Below the pieces are notes generated by a model. The model was not told the DNA's origin, did not search any database, and worked only from the letters and a program-made list of their open reading frames with translations. Position numbers and translations under genes: made by a program. Of a stretch of DNA of 31,748 nucleotides, positions 7,902 to 15,925 are shown one piece after another; the first letter of the stretch is position 1, and each line of letters starts with the position of its first letter. The DNA is taken from the NCBI GenBank assembly GCA_005884465.1, contig VAZH01000025.1, positions 1 through 31,748 of the forward strand. Reading direction: 5' to 3'. Origin of the DNA: Alphaproteobacteria bacterium. Its GTDB lineage: Bacteria; Pseudomonadota; Alphaproteobacteria; Rhizobiales; Xanthobacteraceae.

Positions 7902-8870
7902 TCATTCGTTGGCGATACCCATCTCCTTAATTACCCGGGCATATTTGGTGAGCTGATCGCGTGTCATGGCGCGCAGCTCCTCGGCCGAACTGCCGCGCAC
8001 CGCAAAACCCAGGTCCTCGAGCTTGCGGCGAACCTCGGGATCGCGGACTGCCTTCACGACTTCGGCATTCAGCCTGGCGATGATGTCCTTCGGCGTCCCG
8101 GCCGGCGCCATGATCGTAAACCACGAATTGAAGAAGAATCCGGGCAGACCAGATTCGGAAACGGTGGGTACATCCGGAAATTGCGGTAATCGGCTTTGCG
8201 TGGTCACCCCGATCAGTCTGAGCTGACCACCGCGCACCAGTGCCGCGACGGTCCCGAGACCCTGAAAGCCGACCGGGATCTGCCCGGCGGCGATGTCGGT
8301 CGCAGCCTGCGTGGCGCCTTTGTAGGGCACGTGGGTCAGCGATATGCCGGCGGCGGAGGCGAACATCGCCATCGCCAGATGCTGCGGGCTGCCCGGACCG
8401 CCGGAGCCATAGTCGATCTTTCCGGGTGCCGCCTTTGCGGCCGCGATCAGGTCTGCCGCGGTTTTGTAAGGGGTCTGGTTGGTGGCGACCAGTCCCCACT
8501 CCACCGTCGCAACGAGCGACACCGGCTCGAAATCCTTAAGGATGTCCCAACGCATTTTGGACTGCAGGTTGGGCACCATGGTCATGATGCTGTCGTTGAA
8601 CCCGCCGATCGTGTAGCCGTCCGGCTCGGCTCTCGCGACCTGCTCCGCGCCGATCAGCCCGGACGCGCCCGGCTGGTTCATGATCACGAATTGCTGGCCC
8701 ATATTGTCGGCCATTTTTTGCGTCACGATCCGGGCGGCGACGTCGACAGCGCTCGCCGCGGCCAGTGGAACAATCATCTTGATAGGCCGGTCGGGATAGG
8801 TCGTCTGCGCGCTGGCAGTGGAACCGGCAAGGACCACAAGCGCCAGAACCAGCCGATGAGGCAAGCGCAT
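7902..8870 (-). CDS. TctC/Bug-family tripartite tricarboxylate transporter substrate-binding protein
   Basis: A 322-residue periplasmic binding protein. The ATG at 8870 is chosen because CGGAGA precedes it by 7 bases and a signal peptide follows directly (MRLPHRLVLALVVLAGSTASA|QTTYPDRP). The mature N-terminus YPDRPIKMIVPLAAASAVDVAARI and the later GPGSPQHLAMAMF and HVPYKG motifs are diagnostic for the Bug family, which binds carboxylates. The usual GGPxD loop is AAASAVD here. No TctA or TctB membrane gene is nearby; orphan Bug proteins of this kind are very numerous in Bradyrhizobium and related bacteria. Its ligand is unknown. The 205 bases upstream, to the next small gene, show no gene. Confidence 0.9.
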   Translation of the reverse strand: MRLPHRLVLALVVLAGSTASAQTTYPDRPIKMIVPLAAASAVDVAARIVTQKMADNMGQQFVIMNQPGASGLIGAEQVARAEPDGYTIGGFNDSIMTMVPNLQSKMRWDILKDFEPVSLVATVEWGLVATNQTPYKTAADLIAAAKAAPGKIDYGSGGPGSPQHLAMAMFASAAGISLTHVPYKGATQAATDIAAGQIPVGFQGLGTVAALVRGGQLRLIGVTTQSRLPQFPDVPTVSESGLPGFFFNSWFTIMAPAGTPKDIIARLNAEVVKAVRDPEVRRKLEDLGFAVRGSSAEELRAMTRDQLTKYARVIKEMGIANE

Positions 8871-9075
8871 CCAATTTCTCCGTGTAAATTGGATGGCGTT
8901 CCCGAGTGGCGGCCGCAATCCTTTCAGGCATGATTGCCCTCTCGCCTGCGAATTGGCAACGTATTCGATGAGGCATTTGGTAGCGCGGGTCGGCCCCCCT
9001 AAGCGGCCCGGGGCCTGCGGCAACGCGTATGACGACGGGGCGCGTCAGCAGCTAACCTGCCACTCGGCCGCTGCC

Positions 9076-9219
9076 TCAAAAGCTTCGGCGCCTTTGAGGA
9101 TGCACAACCACCCGCTGCCGCGGTGGCCGCGTTTGAAAATCAGCCCAGATGAGCACGACCGCAAACACCACAAATACAGCTATCACCGCCGCACTCACCA
9201 GCATCGAATCCAACGGCAT
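9076..9219 (-). CDS. Small membrane protein, unknown function
   Basis: A 47-residue protein. The ATG at 9219 follows a near-perfect Shine-Dalgarno sequence (AGAGGAGG, 5 bases spacing), which favours it over an upstream in-frame start. One membrane helix (about residues 7-26, VSAAVIAVFVVFAVVLIWAD) is followed by a strongly basic tail. No family recognised. It is divergent from the hypothetical gene at 9300. Confidence 0.6.
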   Translation of the reverse strand: MPLDSMLVSAAVIAVFVVFAVVLIWADFQTRPPRQRVVVHPQRRRSF

Positions 9220-9299
9220 GACGTCCTCCTCTTGAAAACAATATCCTCGATGGGGGAGGACGATCATTGATATGCATCAAATTGCGGGAGGGGGCCCTA

Positions 9300-9677
9300 A
9301 TGAATGGCGCGGCCGGGGACCTCGGCGCGCGCTGGATGCCGCAGGAAGAGGCTTCATGGCCTGCAAGCTCATTCCGTCGCCGCCGGCGCGGTGCTTGCCG
9401 GACGATGCAGCGCGCCGCGATCTGCGATGCCGCGCGCAAGCTAAGTATCGGGTTTGTCGGCCTTTTTCTCGTCACCGACCTTGCGACCAGGTTGAACCGC
9501 GTCGGCCGCCGCGAGGCCGACGCCTCCGACGCCACGCCGGAGATTGCCGGACTTCAGGAGAAATATAGTATTGGCACGGTCGATTGGGCGGTTATCGATG
9601 CATCCGGAACGCCCGGGCAGACTCTGAAACAATGCCAAACCCGGCTCGCTCACTGTGAGGCGGCTCAGGACCGATAG
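9300..9677 (+). CDS. Hypothetical protein, uncertain
   Basis: A 125-residue frame with ATG at 9300 preceded by GGAGGGGG at about 7 bases. It contains an Arg-rich stretch (FRRRRRGACR), a possible membrane segment (KLSIGFVGLFLVTDLATRL) and an ordinary C-terminal half. It ends 12 bases before the CHAD gene on the same strand, so it could be the first gene of a two-gene operon. I recognise no family, and other frames are also open here, so it may not be coding. Confidence 0.35.
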   Translation: MNGAAGDLGARWMPQEEASWPASSFRRRRRGACRTMQRAAICDAARKLSIGFVGLFLVTDLATRLNRVGRREADASDATPEIAGLQEKYSIGTVDWAVIDASGTPGQTLKQCQTRLAHCEAAQDR

Positions 9678-9689
9678 CGCGGAACAGCA

Positions 9690-10661
9690 ATGTCGCCATC
9701 CCCGAAATCAGCAAGTAAAGCCATCTCTCGGGCCAAACCGGCGCAGCGGCAACGCCCCTACCCCACCTTGAGATTGAATCCAACGATGGCGTGCGACACT
9801 GCATTTCGGGTGGTAGCGCGCCGCTGTCTTGACAATTTGACCGCAAATCATGAGGCGACATGCAAAGGCGACCCCGGAGCCCTGCACCAAATGCGCATTG
9901 CGCTTACGCGCCTGCGCACCGCCATATTGTTTTTCTCGCCGATGGTCGATGACCCCGAGCGGACGCGAATAAGGGACGAATTGAAGTGGCTGAATGCTCA
10001 GCTCGGCAGCGTGCGAGATCTGGACGTCGCGATCGAGCGACTGAAGGACGCCAGCAAGCAGCGGCCACAAGCAATTTCCGATTATGAGCACTGGAACGAG
10101 AAGCGCGCGGACAGCCATCGCCATCTGGCCCGGGCGCTTCGGTCGGCCAGGTATCGGCGTCTGATCGAAAGCCTATTCAGTTGGGTGGAGAATGGACCGT
10201 GGTCTATCAAGGAGGGAAAGCAGGCCGCGCAGGAGCGCGCAATGCCGATCGCTACATACAGTGCGCGCAAGCTGACACGATGGGAAGAAAAGATTCTGAA
10301 GAAGCGCCGCAAGCTTCTGAAAATGGGCACCAAGGAGCGACATCGGCTGAGCCTGATGAACAAGAAGCTATGTTATTCGATCGAAGCATTCGAAGACCTG
10401 TTTCCGGACAAGAACTTTTCGAAGCAGCAAGCTTCGCTGAAGTATCTGCGGAAGGCTCAGAAATCTCTCGGGCAGTTAAACGACGATGCAAATGGCCATT
10501 CTTTGGCAACTGCCCTGCAAGGAAACGGTATCCCCGCGCCCTTGGAGTTTCTCAGCGCGAAGCGTGAAAAGCGCCTGATACGGACTGCGGCCGCGGCATA
10601 CCGGAAGCTGGCTGCGCTGAAGCCATTTCGGGATTTGAGAGGCCACCACGATCACTGGTGA
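9690..10661 (+). CDS. CHAD domain-containing protein
   Basis: A 323-residue protein. After a basic, probably disordered N-terminus (about 35 residues, KSASKAISRAKPAQRQ) it is an all-helical CHAD domain (conserved histidine alpha-helical domain). The hallmark first helices show the GALHQMRIALTRLRTAILFF motif with conserved His and Arg residues, followed by WLNAQLGSVRDLDVAIERL. CHAD domains carry many conserved basic residues and bind inorganic polyphosphate, which suggests a link to polyphosphate granules. The usual N-terminal CYTH phosphatase domain is absent, so this is a CHAD-only protein. Confidence 0.88.
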   Translation: MSPSPKSASKAISRAKPAQRQRPYPTLRLNPTMACDTAFRVVARRCLDNLTANHEATCKGDPGALHQMRIALTRLRTAILFFSPMVDDPERTRIRDELKWLNAQLGSVRDLDVAIERLKDASKQRPQAISDYEHWNEKRADSHRHLARALRSARYRRLIESLFSWVENGPWSIKEGKQAAQERAMPIATYSARKLTRWEEKILKKRRKLLKMGTKERHRLSLMNKKLCYSIEAFEDLFPDKNFSKQQASLKYLRKAQKSLGQLNDDANGHSLATALQGNGIPAPLEFLSAKREKRLIRTAAAAYRKLAALKPFRDLRGHHDHW

Positions 10662-10785
10662 TCGTAGTCTCCTGGCGTATCATCTGGCAGGCTGCCCTCA
10701 ACGCTGATGTCATGGATTCCGCGCTCGCTTGCTTCGCTCGCTCCTCTGAGCATGACACTGCACAATTACACCTCGGCACCTTGCT

Positions 10786-11244
10786 TCACCGCGGCACTAC
10801 CGCCGTCGCCTCGATCTCGACCCGCGCTGCTTTTTCAACGAGACGCACGACCTGGACCAGCGCCATGGCCGGATAATGCGCTCCCAAGATATCGCGATAG
10901 ATCTGGCCAAGCGTCTTGAGGTTCGCCAGATATTCTTTCATATCGACGACATACCAGGTGAGACGAACGAGGTGCTCGGGCCGCGCGCCGCCCTCCGCCA
11001 GAATGGCTGAAATGTTGCTCAGGGTTTGGCGGACCTGCGCCACAAAGTCGGCCGGCAAATGACCCTGATGATCCCAGCCGATCACGCCGCCAGTCACTAC
11101 GAGGCGGCCGTCGGCCGCCATGCCGTTGGCGTAACCCTTTGGCGCCGGCCAACCGCTTGGCTGCAAGATTTGCGGGCCGTCGGCTGAAGTCTCACCCTTC
11201 GTGGTCGGCAAGACCGCAAGCGTGGGCGCTTTTGGCGTGCTCAC
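10786..11244 (-). CDS. RidA/YjgF-family protein (candidate enamine/imine deaminase)
   Basis: A 152-residue protein of the RidA superfamily, starting at GTG 11244 with GGAGA about 9 bases upstream. It shows the family layout: PSGWPAPKGYANGMAADGRLVVTGGVIGWD, then QVRQTLSNISAILAEGGARPEHLVRLTWYVVD and a C-terminal VEKAARVEIEATAVV. The key arginine of true RidA (in the RVEIEA stretch) is present. RidA enzymes hydrolyse reactive enamines and imines to ketones and ammonia. It is 28 bases downstream of the 2-aminobenzoate-CoA ligase gene on the same strand and surely co-transcribed. That suggests a dedicated role on the amino-substituted dearomatised CoA intermediate (inference). Other RidA-superfamily members bind ligands without catalysis. 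Confidence 0.88.
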   Translation of the reverse strand: MSTPKAPTLAVLPTTKGETSADGPQILQPSGWPAPKGYANGMAADGRLVVTGGVIGWDHQGHLPADFVAQVRQTLSNISAILAEGGARPEHLVRLTWYVVDMKEYLANLKTLGQIYRDILGAHYPAMALVQVVRLVEKAARVEIEATAVVPR

Positions 11245-11272
11245 TGGTCGTTCTCCATCGCTTCAGAGGCAT

Positions 11273-12952
11273 TTATTCCGCTGCCATGCCCGCCGACGAA
11301 GCGCCGGCCTGGGCCATCTGCCGCAATGCAAATCGCTTCAGTTTGCCGGTTTCCGTCTTGGGCAGTTGCGCGACGAATTCGATCGCGCGCGGATATTTGT
11401 AGGGCGCGATCTCGCGCTTGACATGGTCCTGCAAGTCAGCCGTCAGCGCCGCATCTCCGGTGATGCCGGGCGCCAAAACCACATAGGCCTTCACGATCAT
11501 GCCGCGCGCTTCGTCGGGCGCGCCGACGACGCCGCACTCGGCCACCGCCGGATGAGTCAGCAAGACCGATTCGACCTCCGGGCCGGCGATGTTGTAGCCC
11601 GCGGAGATAATCATGTCGTCCGATCGGGCTACGAAAGACAAGCGGCCCTTCTCGTCGCGGATGAACGCATCGCCTGTCAGATTCCAGCCATTGCGCACAT
11701 AGTTCGACTGCCGCGAATCCGCGAGATAGCGGCACCCGGTCGGGCCGCGAACCGCAAGCTTCCCGACGGTTCCCGGCGGCAATTCGTTCATGTCATCGTC
11801 GACGATCCTTGCTTCGTAACCGGAAACCGGGTGCCCCGTCGTTCCGGCGACGGCGTCGCCTATTCGGTTCGTAATGAAGATATGCAGCAATTCCGTGCTG
11901 CCAATCCCGTCGAGAATCGTCTTGCCCGTCTTGCGAATCCAGCTTTCGAAAACCGGCGCCGGCAAAGTCTCCCCCGCCGAAACCGCAAGACGCAGCGACG
12001 ACAGATCGGCGCCCTTGTCCATCGCGGCCATCATCGCCCGATAGGCGGTCGGCGAGGTAAAGCAAATCGTGGCCTTGTAGGTTTGAATGATATTGACCAT
12101 CTCGCTGGGTGCCGCGTTTTCCAGCAGCGTCGCGGTAGCGCCGAACCGCAACGGAAAGATCGCAAGACCGCCGAGTCCGAACGTAAAGGCAAGCGGCGGT
12201 GATCCAACGAAGATATCATCCGGAGTGACGTTGAGCACTTCCCTGGCATAACCATCCGCGACGATCAGGAGATCGCGATGGAAATGCATCGTCGCTTTTG
12301 GTTCGCCCGTGGTGCCCGAGGTAAATCCCAGCAAGGCGACGTCATCCCGGCCGGTTTTGACCGCATCGAACCGGACCGGCTTGTTCAGCGCCACCCGATC
12401 GAGCTCGGCGTCATGGTTTGAGGTTCCGTCAAAATTCACGACCTGCTTGAGAAATCGGCTTGTTTTCGCGCACGCGACCAGCTCATCGGCGACACGACTG
12501 TCAGTCAGCGCAAGGCCGATCTCCGCCTTGTCAACGATCTTGGTCAATTCACCGGCACGAAGCATCGGCATGGTATTGACGACAACGGCGCCTGCTTTCG
12601 TTGCCGCAAGCCATGCAGCAACCAGGGCCGGATTGTTGCCCGAGCGTATCAGGACCCGGTTGCCGGGCTTCACGCCGTAATTTTCCACCAACGCATGCGC
12701 AAGGCGGTTCGACCAGTCTGCCAGCTCCTTGTAGGTGCGCTGGCGACCGTTGCCGATGAGCGCGATACGATCGCCGAACCCCTTCTCTACAATCCGGTCG
12801 GTCAGCTCGACCGCGACATTAAGATATTCGGGATACTGAAACTCCGGCCGGTCGAGAAGCAACTCCGGCCATTGGTGTAACGGTGGAAGATTTCGCCGCG
12901 CAAAATCATCAATGTGACCCGATGGGCCAAGGCTGGGAATTCCACCCGACAT
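11273..12952 (-). CDS. abmG: 2-aminobenzoate-CoA ligase (benzoate-CoA ligase family, AMP-forming)
   Basis: An adenylate-forming enzyme of about 559 residues that activates an aromatic carboxylic acid to its CoA thioester. I prefer the ATG at 12952 because AAGGGGG lies about 6 bases before it; another ATG at 12958 overlaps that site. Visible motifs are the phosphate loop FTSGTTGEPKATM (about residues 210-222), SAGETLPAPVFESW, GIGSTELLHIF, the hinge region GWNLTGDAF and the C-terminal catalytic lysine in PKTETGKLKRFALRQ. Overall similarity to benzoate and 2-aminobenzoate-CoA ligases, the co-transcribed RidA gene and the fused monooxygenase/reductase 5 kb away point to anthranilate as substrate. 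A salicylate or benzoate ligase is the alternative. A copy of the shared operator-like motif lies 76 bases upstream. Confidence 0.85.
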   Translation of the reverse strand: MSGGIPSLGPSGHIDDFARRNLPPLHQWPELLLDRPEFQYPEYLNVAVELTDRIVEKGFGDRIALIGNGRQRTYKELADWSNRLAHALVENYGVKPGNRVLIRSGNNPALVAAWLAATKAGAVVVNTMPMLRAGELTKIVDKAEIGLALTDSRVADELVACAKTSRFLKQVVNFDGTSNHDAELDRVALNKPVRFDAVKTGRDDVALLGFTSGTTGEPKATMHFHRDLLIVADGYAREVLNVTPDDIFVGSPPLAFTFGLGGLAIFPLRFGATATLLENAAPSEMVNIIQTYKATICFTSPTAYRAMMAAMDKGADLSSLRLAVSAGETLPAPVFESWIRKTGKTILDGIGSTELLHIFITNRIGDAVAGTTGHPVSGYEARIVDDDMNELPPGTVGKLAVRGPTGCRYLADSRQSNYVRNGWNLTGDAFIRDEKGRLSFVARSDDMIISAGYNIAGPEVESVLLTHPAVAECGVVGAPDEARGMIVKAYVVLAPGITGDAALTADLQDHVKREIAPYKYPRAIEFVAQLPKTETGKLKRFALRQMAQAGASSAGMAAE

Positions 12953-13027
12953 TTCCATCCCCCTTGTTTTTCGGGATGATAGCTTTGAGACCAAGCTGCA
13001 GGCGGTCCGGCAGCGCTATTCCCAAAC

Positions 13028-13048
13028 ATTTTATACTTAAAGTAATTT
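13028..13048 (-). promoter_or_regulatory. MarR-type operator candidate A, upstream of the CoA ligase
   Basis: Plus strand ATTTTA then TACTTAAAGTA then ATTT. The core TACTT-A-AAGTA is a perfect 5+5 inverted repeat. The site lies 76 bases before the ligase start and is one of six related sites (see 14486, 14563, 20198, 22201, 22808). Confidence 0.6.
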
Positions 13049-13091
13049 GGTGCAATAGACCAAATTCGGGCAATCCATTACTTTTTGAAAC

Positions 13092-13910
13092 CTAGCGTCC
13101 CGCCAATTCCTTCAGGCGCAGCACCATCGGCGAATGTGGATCGGCCAGCGGGGCAATCGCGGTGAAGTGGTTGGCACCGGAAACTACCCCAAACCGTGTC
13201 GTGACCCCGGCAGCCCCCCAGAGGTCAACGATGGTCCTGCTTTGCCGGAAATATTCCGCGCTTTCGTTTTCGCCGACCACCGCGTCGAGGCTTCCGCGCA
13301 GGGGCGCGTTCCAGAACAACGGGCTCGCAGCCCGGGCCGCTGCGTGGTCGAGACGCAACGCATTGTTGATCGAGGTCTCGACCAGCGGCCCGAGATCGAA
13401 CAGGCCCGAAATGGCGTAGGCCGCCACGACGAGGTCTTCGGGTAACGTACTATCGAACGCCGGCCAGTCGGTCCCCAGCATGCAGGCCGCAAGATGCCCT
13501 CCCGCGGAATGGCCGCTGATGACGAGAGACCGCCCAAGCCGCGCCAGCTCACGCGATGCCGCCCGCATCTGTTGGATGATGTCGTCCACGGTGACGCTGG
13601 GACAAAGGTCGTAGCTTGGAATGGCGACGCTGATCCCGTGGGCGTTCAGTCCTCCCGCGAGGTGGCTGAAAGAGGAACCGTTCAGCGATTGCCAGTAGCC
13701 GCCATGAATGAAAACAACGATCGGGCCTTCATGATCGCCGGGGAAGAAATCGATCATGTTCCGCGCGCCGGGACCGTAGGAAATAGAGCGCGGGGCGTAC
13801 CGTGCGCGATAGGCTGCCGCGTCTTTTGCCCAACCGGCGAATAGCGAGGGGTGTTCCGGAACCCGCGCCCGGTTGTTGTATTCGACCTCGTAGTCGACAC
13901 TCGCGTTCAA
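13092..13910 (-). CDS. Alpha/beta hydrolase with HGGYW motif (kynurenine formamidase-like)
   Basis: A 272-residue alpha/beta hydrolase. The oxyanion-hole motif is HGGYW (residues 69-73) and the nucleophile elbow GHSAGG (Ser135). The likely acid and base are a Glu/Asp near 214 (VVGENES) and His248 (SGANHFTAIAPL). HGGxW with GHSAGG is the pattern of eukaryotic-type kynurenine formamidase and related aryl-esterases, so it may release anthranilate or an aryl acid from an N-formyl or ester precursor; the substrate is not determined by sequence. The frame opens at TTG 13910, only 4 bases after the MarR stop codon, with no clear Shine-Dalgarno of its own, so it is probably translationally coupled to MarR. 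Confidence 0.82.
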   Translation of the reverse strand: MNASVDYEVEYNNRARVPEHPSLFAGWAKDAAAYRARYAPRSISYGPGARNMIDFFPGDHEGPIVVFIHGGYWQSLNGSSFSHLAGGLNAHGISVAIPSYDLCPSVTVDDIIQQMRAASRELARLGRSLVISGHSAGGHLAACMLGTDWPAFDSTLPEDLVVAAYAISGLFDLGPLVETSINNALRLDHAAARAASPLFWNAPLRGSLDAVVGENESAEYFRQSRTIVDLWGAAGVTTRFGVVSGANHFTAIAPLADPHSPMVLRLKELAGR

Positions 13911-13914
13911 GGCG

Positions 13915-14439
13915 CTACAATGCCCGTCGCTTCGCGGATTTCTGCGCGGAGGCTTTTGTCTTTGCCAACAGACGCATCAATTCGCGGACATCCTTCGGGG
14001 TGAGATCTGAAAATATGTCGGCGATCCAGTTCTCGTGCTCCGCGGCCATCTTGCGAAACTCGGCGCGGCCGATTTTCGTCAGCCGTATCACCTGCACGCG
14101 CCGGTCGGTACCAGATGTTCGCCGGTCAAGATGGCCGGATTCGACGAGGCGCTCGACCAGCCCGGTCACGTTGCCGTTGGAGACCATCATCCGCTTCGAG
14201 ACATCGGACAAAGTCATGCCTTCCGGCACCTTGTCGAGCTGGGCCATCAGGTCGAACCGCGGCAGCGTGACATCGAACCGCTCACGCAGCCGGCTGCGCA
14301 CTTCGCCCTCGATCAGGGTCGTGCAGGTCAGCAGGCGAAGCCACAATCGAAGCTCGTTGCCGTGATCTTCCGGGAGTTCGACGGCCTTGGTCTCGGAATC
14401 AAGGATCATGATCCAATCATACCTGCTTGCAGCCTTCAT
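13915..14439 (-). CDS. MarR-family transcriptional regulator
   Basis: A 174-residue winged-helix regulator. Helices typical of the MarR dimer interface flank the DNA-binding part: DLMAQLDKVPEGMTLSDVSKRMMVSNGNVTGLVERLVESGHLDRR, the wing SGTDRRVQVIRLTKIG, and a C-terminal helix bundle. MarR proteins in aromatic-CoA clusters usually repress and are released by the aryl-CoA or aryl acid. The ATG at 14439 is used; an ATG at 14409 is possible. It lies head to head with the second binding-protein gene, and two copies of the repeated motif lie in between, one 47 bases from its own start. That suggests autoregulation and makes it the likely controller of the island. A short basic tail (KASAQKSAKRRAL) ends the protein. 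Confidence 0.9.
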   Translation of the reverse strand: MKAASRYDWIMILDSETKAVELPEDHGNELRLWLRLLTCTTLIEGEVRSRLRERFDVTLPRFDLMAQLDKVPEGMTLSDVSKRMMVSNGNVTGLVERLVESGHLDRRTSGTDRRVQVIRLTKIGRAEFRKMAAEHENWIADIFSDLTPKDVRELMRLLAKTKASAQKSAKRRAL

Positions 14440-14485
14440 GACATACCGGCATCGCCGATCTCGCGTTTGTCGGGTTTTTCGCCCG

Positions 14486-14507
14486 TTATTTTGACCTTCA
14501 AATAATT
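14486..14507 (-). promoter_or_regulatory. MarR-type operator candidate E, upstream of marR
   Basis: Plus strand ATTTTG then ACCTTCAAATA then ATT. ATTTTGA and TCAAATA form an imperfect inverted repeat. It lies 47 bases upstream of the MarR start, in line with autoregulation. It is the most divergent of the six sites. Confidence 0.5.
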
Positions 14508-14562
14508 CAGGAGACGCTGCAAGTCAAAACGGCCTTGATGGCAGCTTGCGCCGCTTTCCGGA

Positions 14563-14584
14563 TTTCTTTAGGCTTCAAGCAACT
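14563..14584 (+). promoter_or_regulatory. MarR-type operator candidate F, upstream of the second binding protein
   Basis: Plus strand TCTTTA then GGCTTCAAGCA. It matches site C (22201) closely: TTTAGGCTTCAAGC versus TTTAGACTTCAAGC. It lies 146 bases before the ATG at 14730 and is the only site whose orientation relative to its gene is reversed. The remainder of the 14440-14729 gap shows no gene. Confidence 0.5.
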
Positions 14585-14729
14585 GGCGCACGCCTTGCAT
14601 GCTGTTTGCTGATGGACTTGAACTGCTTGCGGCGATAGCCGTCATGAGAATGGGCTTAAACCTCGAAGGCTCGGATGTGGTCGGCGTGGATTGCGGCGGC
14701 GCGCGTTGCAGTCGATCAGGGGAGGAACC

Positions 14730-15905
14730 ATGAAGCGGCAATTGAAATTGGCGGGGCTGGCGGTTCTGTTGAGCGTCGCGGCTCATCCGGCCGTTGCACA
14801 GGAGAAGCTCAAGATCGGGATCATCGTGACCTTGTCCGGCCCGGCGGCGGTGCTCGGCCAGCAGGTTCGCGACGGTTTCGCGCTCGCAGTCAAGGATCTC
14901 GGCGGCAAGGTGGGCGGCCGCGACGTCGACGTCGTGGTGGTCGATGACGAACTCAAGCCGGACGGCGCCGTGACAAAGGTCAAAGGCTTGCTCGAACGCG
15001 ACAAGGTCGATTTCGTGGTGGGACCGATCTTCTCCAACATTCTCCAGGCGATCCACAAGCCGGTTACGGATTCAAAGACCTTTCTGATCAGCCCGAATGC
15101 CGGCCCGTCGAGCTACGCCGGCAAGAACTGCAGCCCGTTTTTCTACGTGACCTCCTACCAGAACGATCAGGTGTTCGAGATTCTCGGCAAGGTCGCCCAG
15201 GATCGCGGTTACAAGCGCGTCTATGTGCTGGTTCCGAACTATCAAGCCGGCAAGGATTCCGCTGCAGGATTCAAGCTCGATTACAAGGGAGAGATTGTCG
15301 AAGAGACCTACATGCCGCTGGGTACACTGGATTTCCAGGTTGAACTCTCCAAGATGGCATCACTCAAGCCCGAGGCCGTGTTCACCTTCATGCCCGGCGG
15401 GATGGGCGTAAGCCTGGTGAAACAGTACAGGCAGGCAGGCCTGGCCGATCAAATTCCAGTCCTTTCCGCATTCACGGTCGATGAATCGACGCTGCCGGCG
15501 CAGCAGGATGCAGCGATCGGCATGTTTGGCGGCTCGAACTGGGCGCCCAATCTCGACAATCCGCAGAACAAGAAATTCGTTGCTGCTTATGAGGCCGCCC
15601 ACAACAGCGTGCCCGGCACCTACGCCTTCCAGGCCTATGATGCGGCCAAGCTGATCGACAGCGCCGTCAAGGCGGTCAAGGGCGACCTCTCCAACAAGGA
15701 TGCGGTGGCCGCGGCATTGAAGAAGGCGGACTTCACCTCGCTGCGCGGCGGTTTCAAGTTCAACACCAACGGCTATCCGATCCAGAATTTCTACCTGACC
15801 AAGGTCGCCAAACGCCCCGACGGCAAATTTCAGACCGAGATTGTCGAGAAGGTATTCGAAAATTATGGCGACCGTTACGCCAAGGAATGCACGCCGGGCA
15901 ACTAA
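14730..15905 (+). CDS. HAAT-family ABC transporter substrate-binding protein, aromatic-acid type
   Basis: A 391-residue periplasmic binding protein. The ATG at 14730 is chosen for its strong GGGGAGG Shine-Dalgarno and because a signal peptide starts there (KRQLKLAGLAVLLSVAAHPAVA|QEKLKIG). The mature protein opens KIGIIVTLSGPAAVLGQQVRDGF, the Peripla_BP_6 signature. No permease or ATPase gene is near it, so it must share membrane components with another HAAT transporter, perhaps the one at 2236-6131. It is 20 bases upstream of a cupin gene and divergent from MarR, so the likely ligand is the aromatic acid degraded by this island (inference). Close relatives in Rhodopseudomonas palustris bind benzoates. 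Confidence 0.9.
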   Translation: MKRQLKLAGLAVLLSVAAHPAVAQEKLKIGIIVTLSGPAAVLGQQVRDGFALAVKDLGGKVGGRDVDVVVVDDELKPDGAVTKVKGLLERDKVDFVVGPIFSNILQAIHKPVTDSKTFLISPNAGPSSYAGKNCSPFFYVTSYQNDQVFEILGKVAQDRGYKRVYVLVPNYQAGKDSAAGFKLDYKGEIVEETYMPLGTLDFQVELSKMASLKPEAVFTFMPGGMGVSLVKQYRQAGLADQIPVLSAFTVDESTLPAQQDAAIGMFGGSNWAPNLDNPQNKKFVAAYEAAHNSVPGTYAFQAYDAAKLIDSAVKAVKGDLSNKDAVAAALKKADFTSLRGGFKFNTNGYPIQNFYLTKVAKRPDGKFQTEIVEKVFENYGDRYAKECTPGN

Positions 15906-15925
15906 AACGACGAGAAGGAAACGCG

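Noticed and set aside
10662..10785. Repeat-like tract (GCTCGCTTGCTTCGCTCGC) between the CHAD and RidA genes
   Set aside because: It resembles a degraded piece of a dispersed palindromic repeat but lacks a matching partner arm, so I did not list it as an element.
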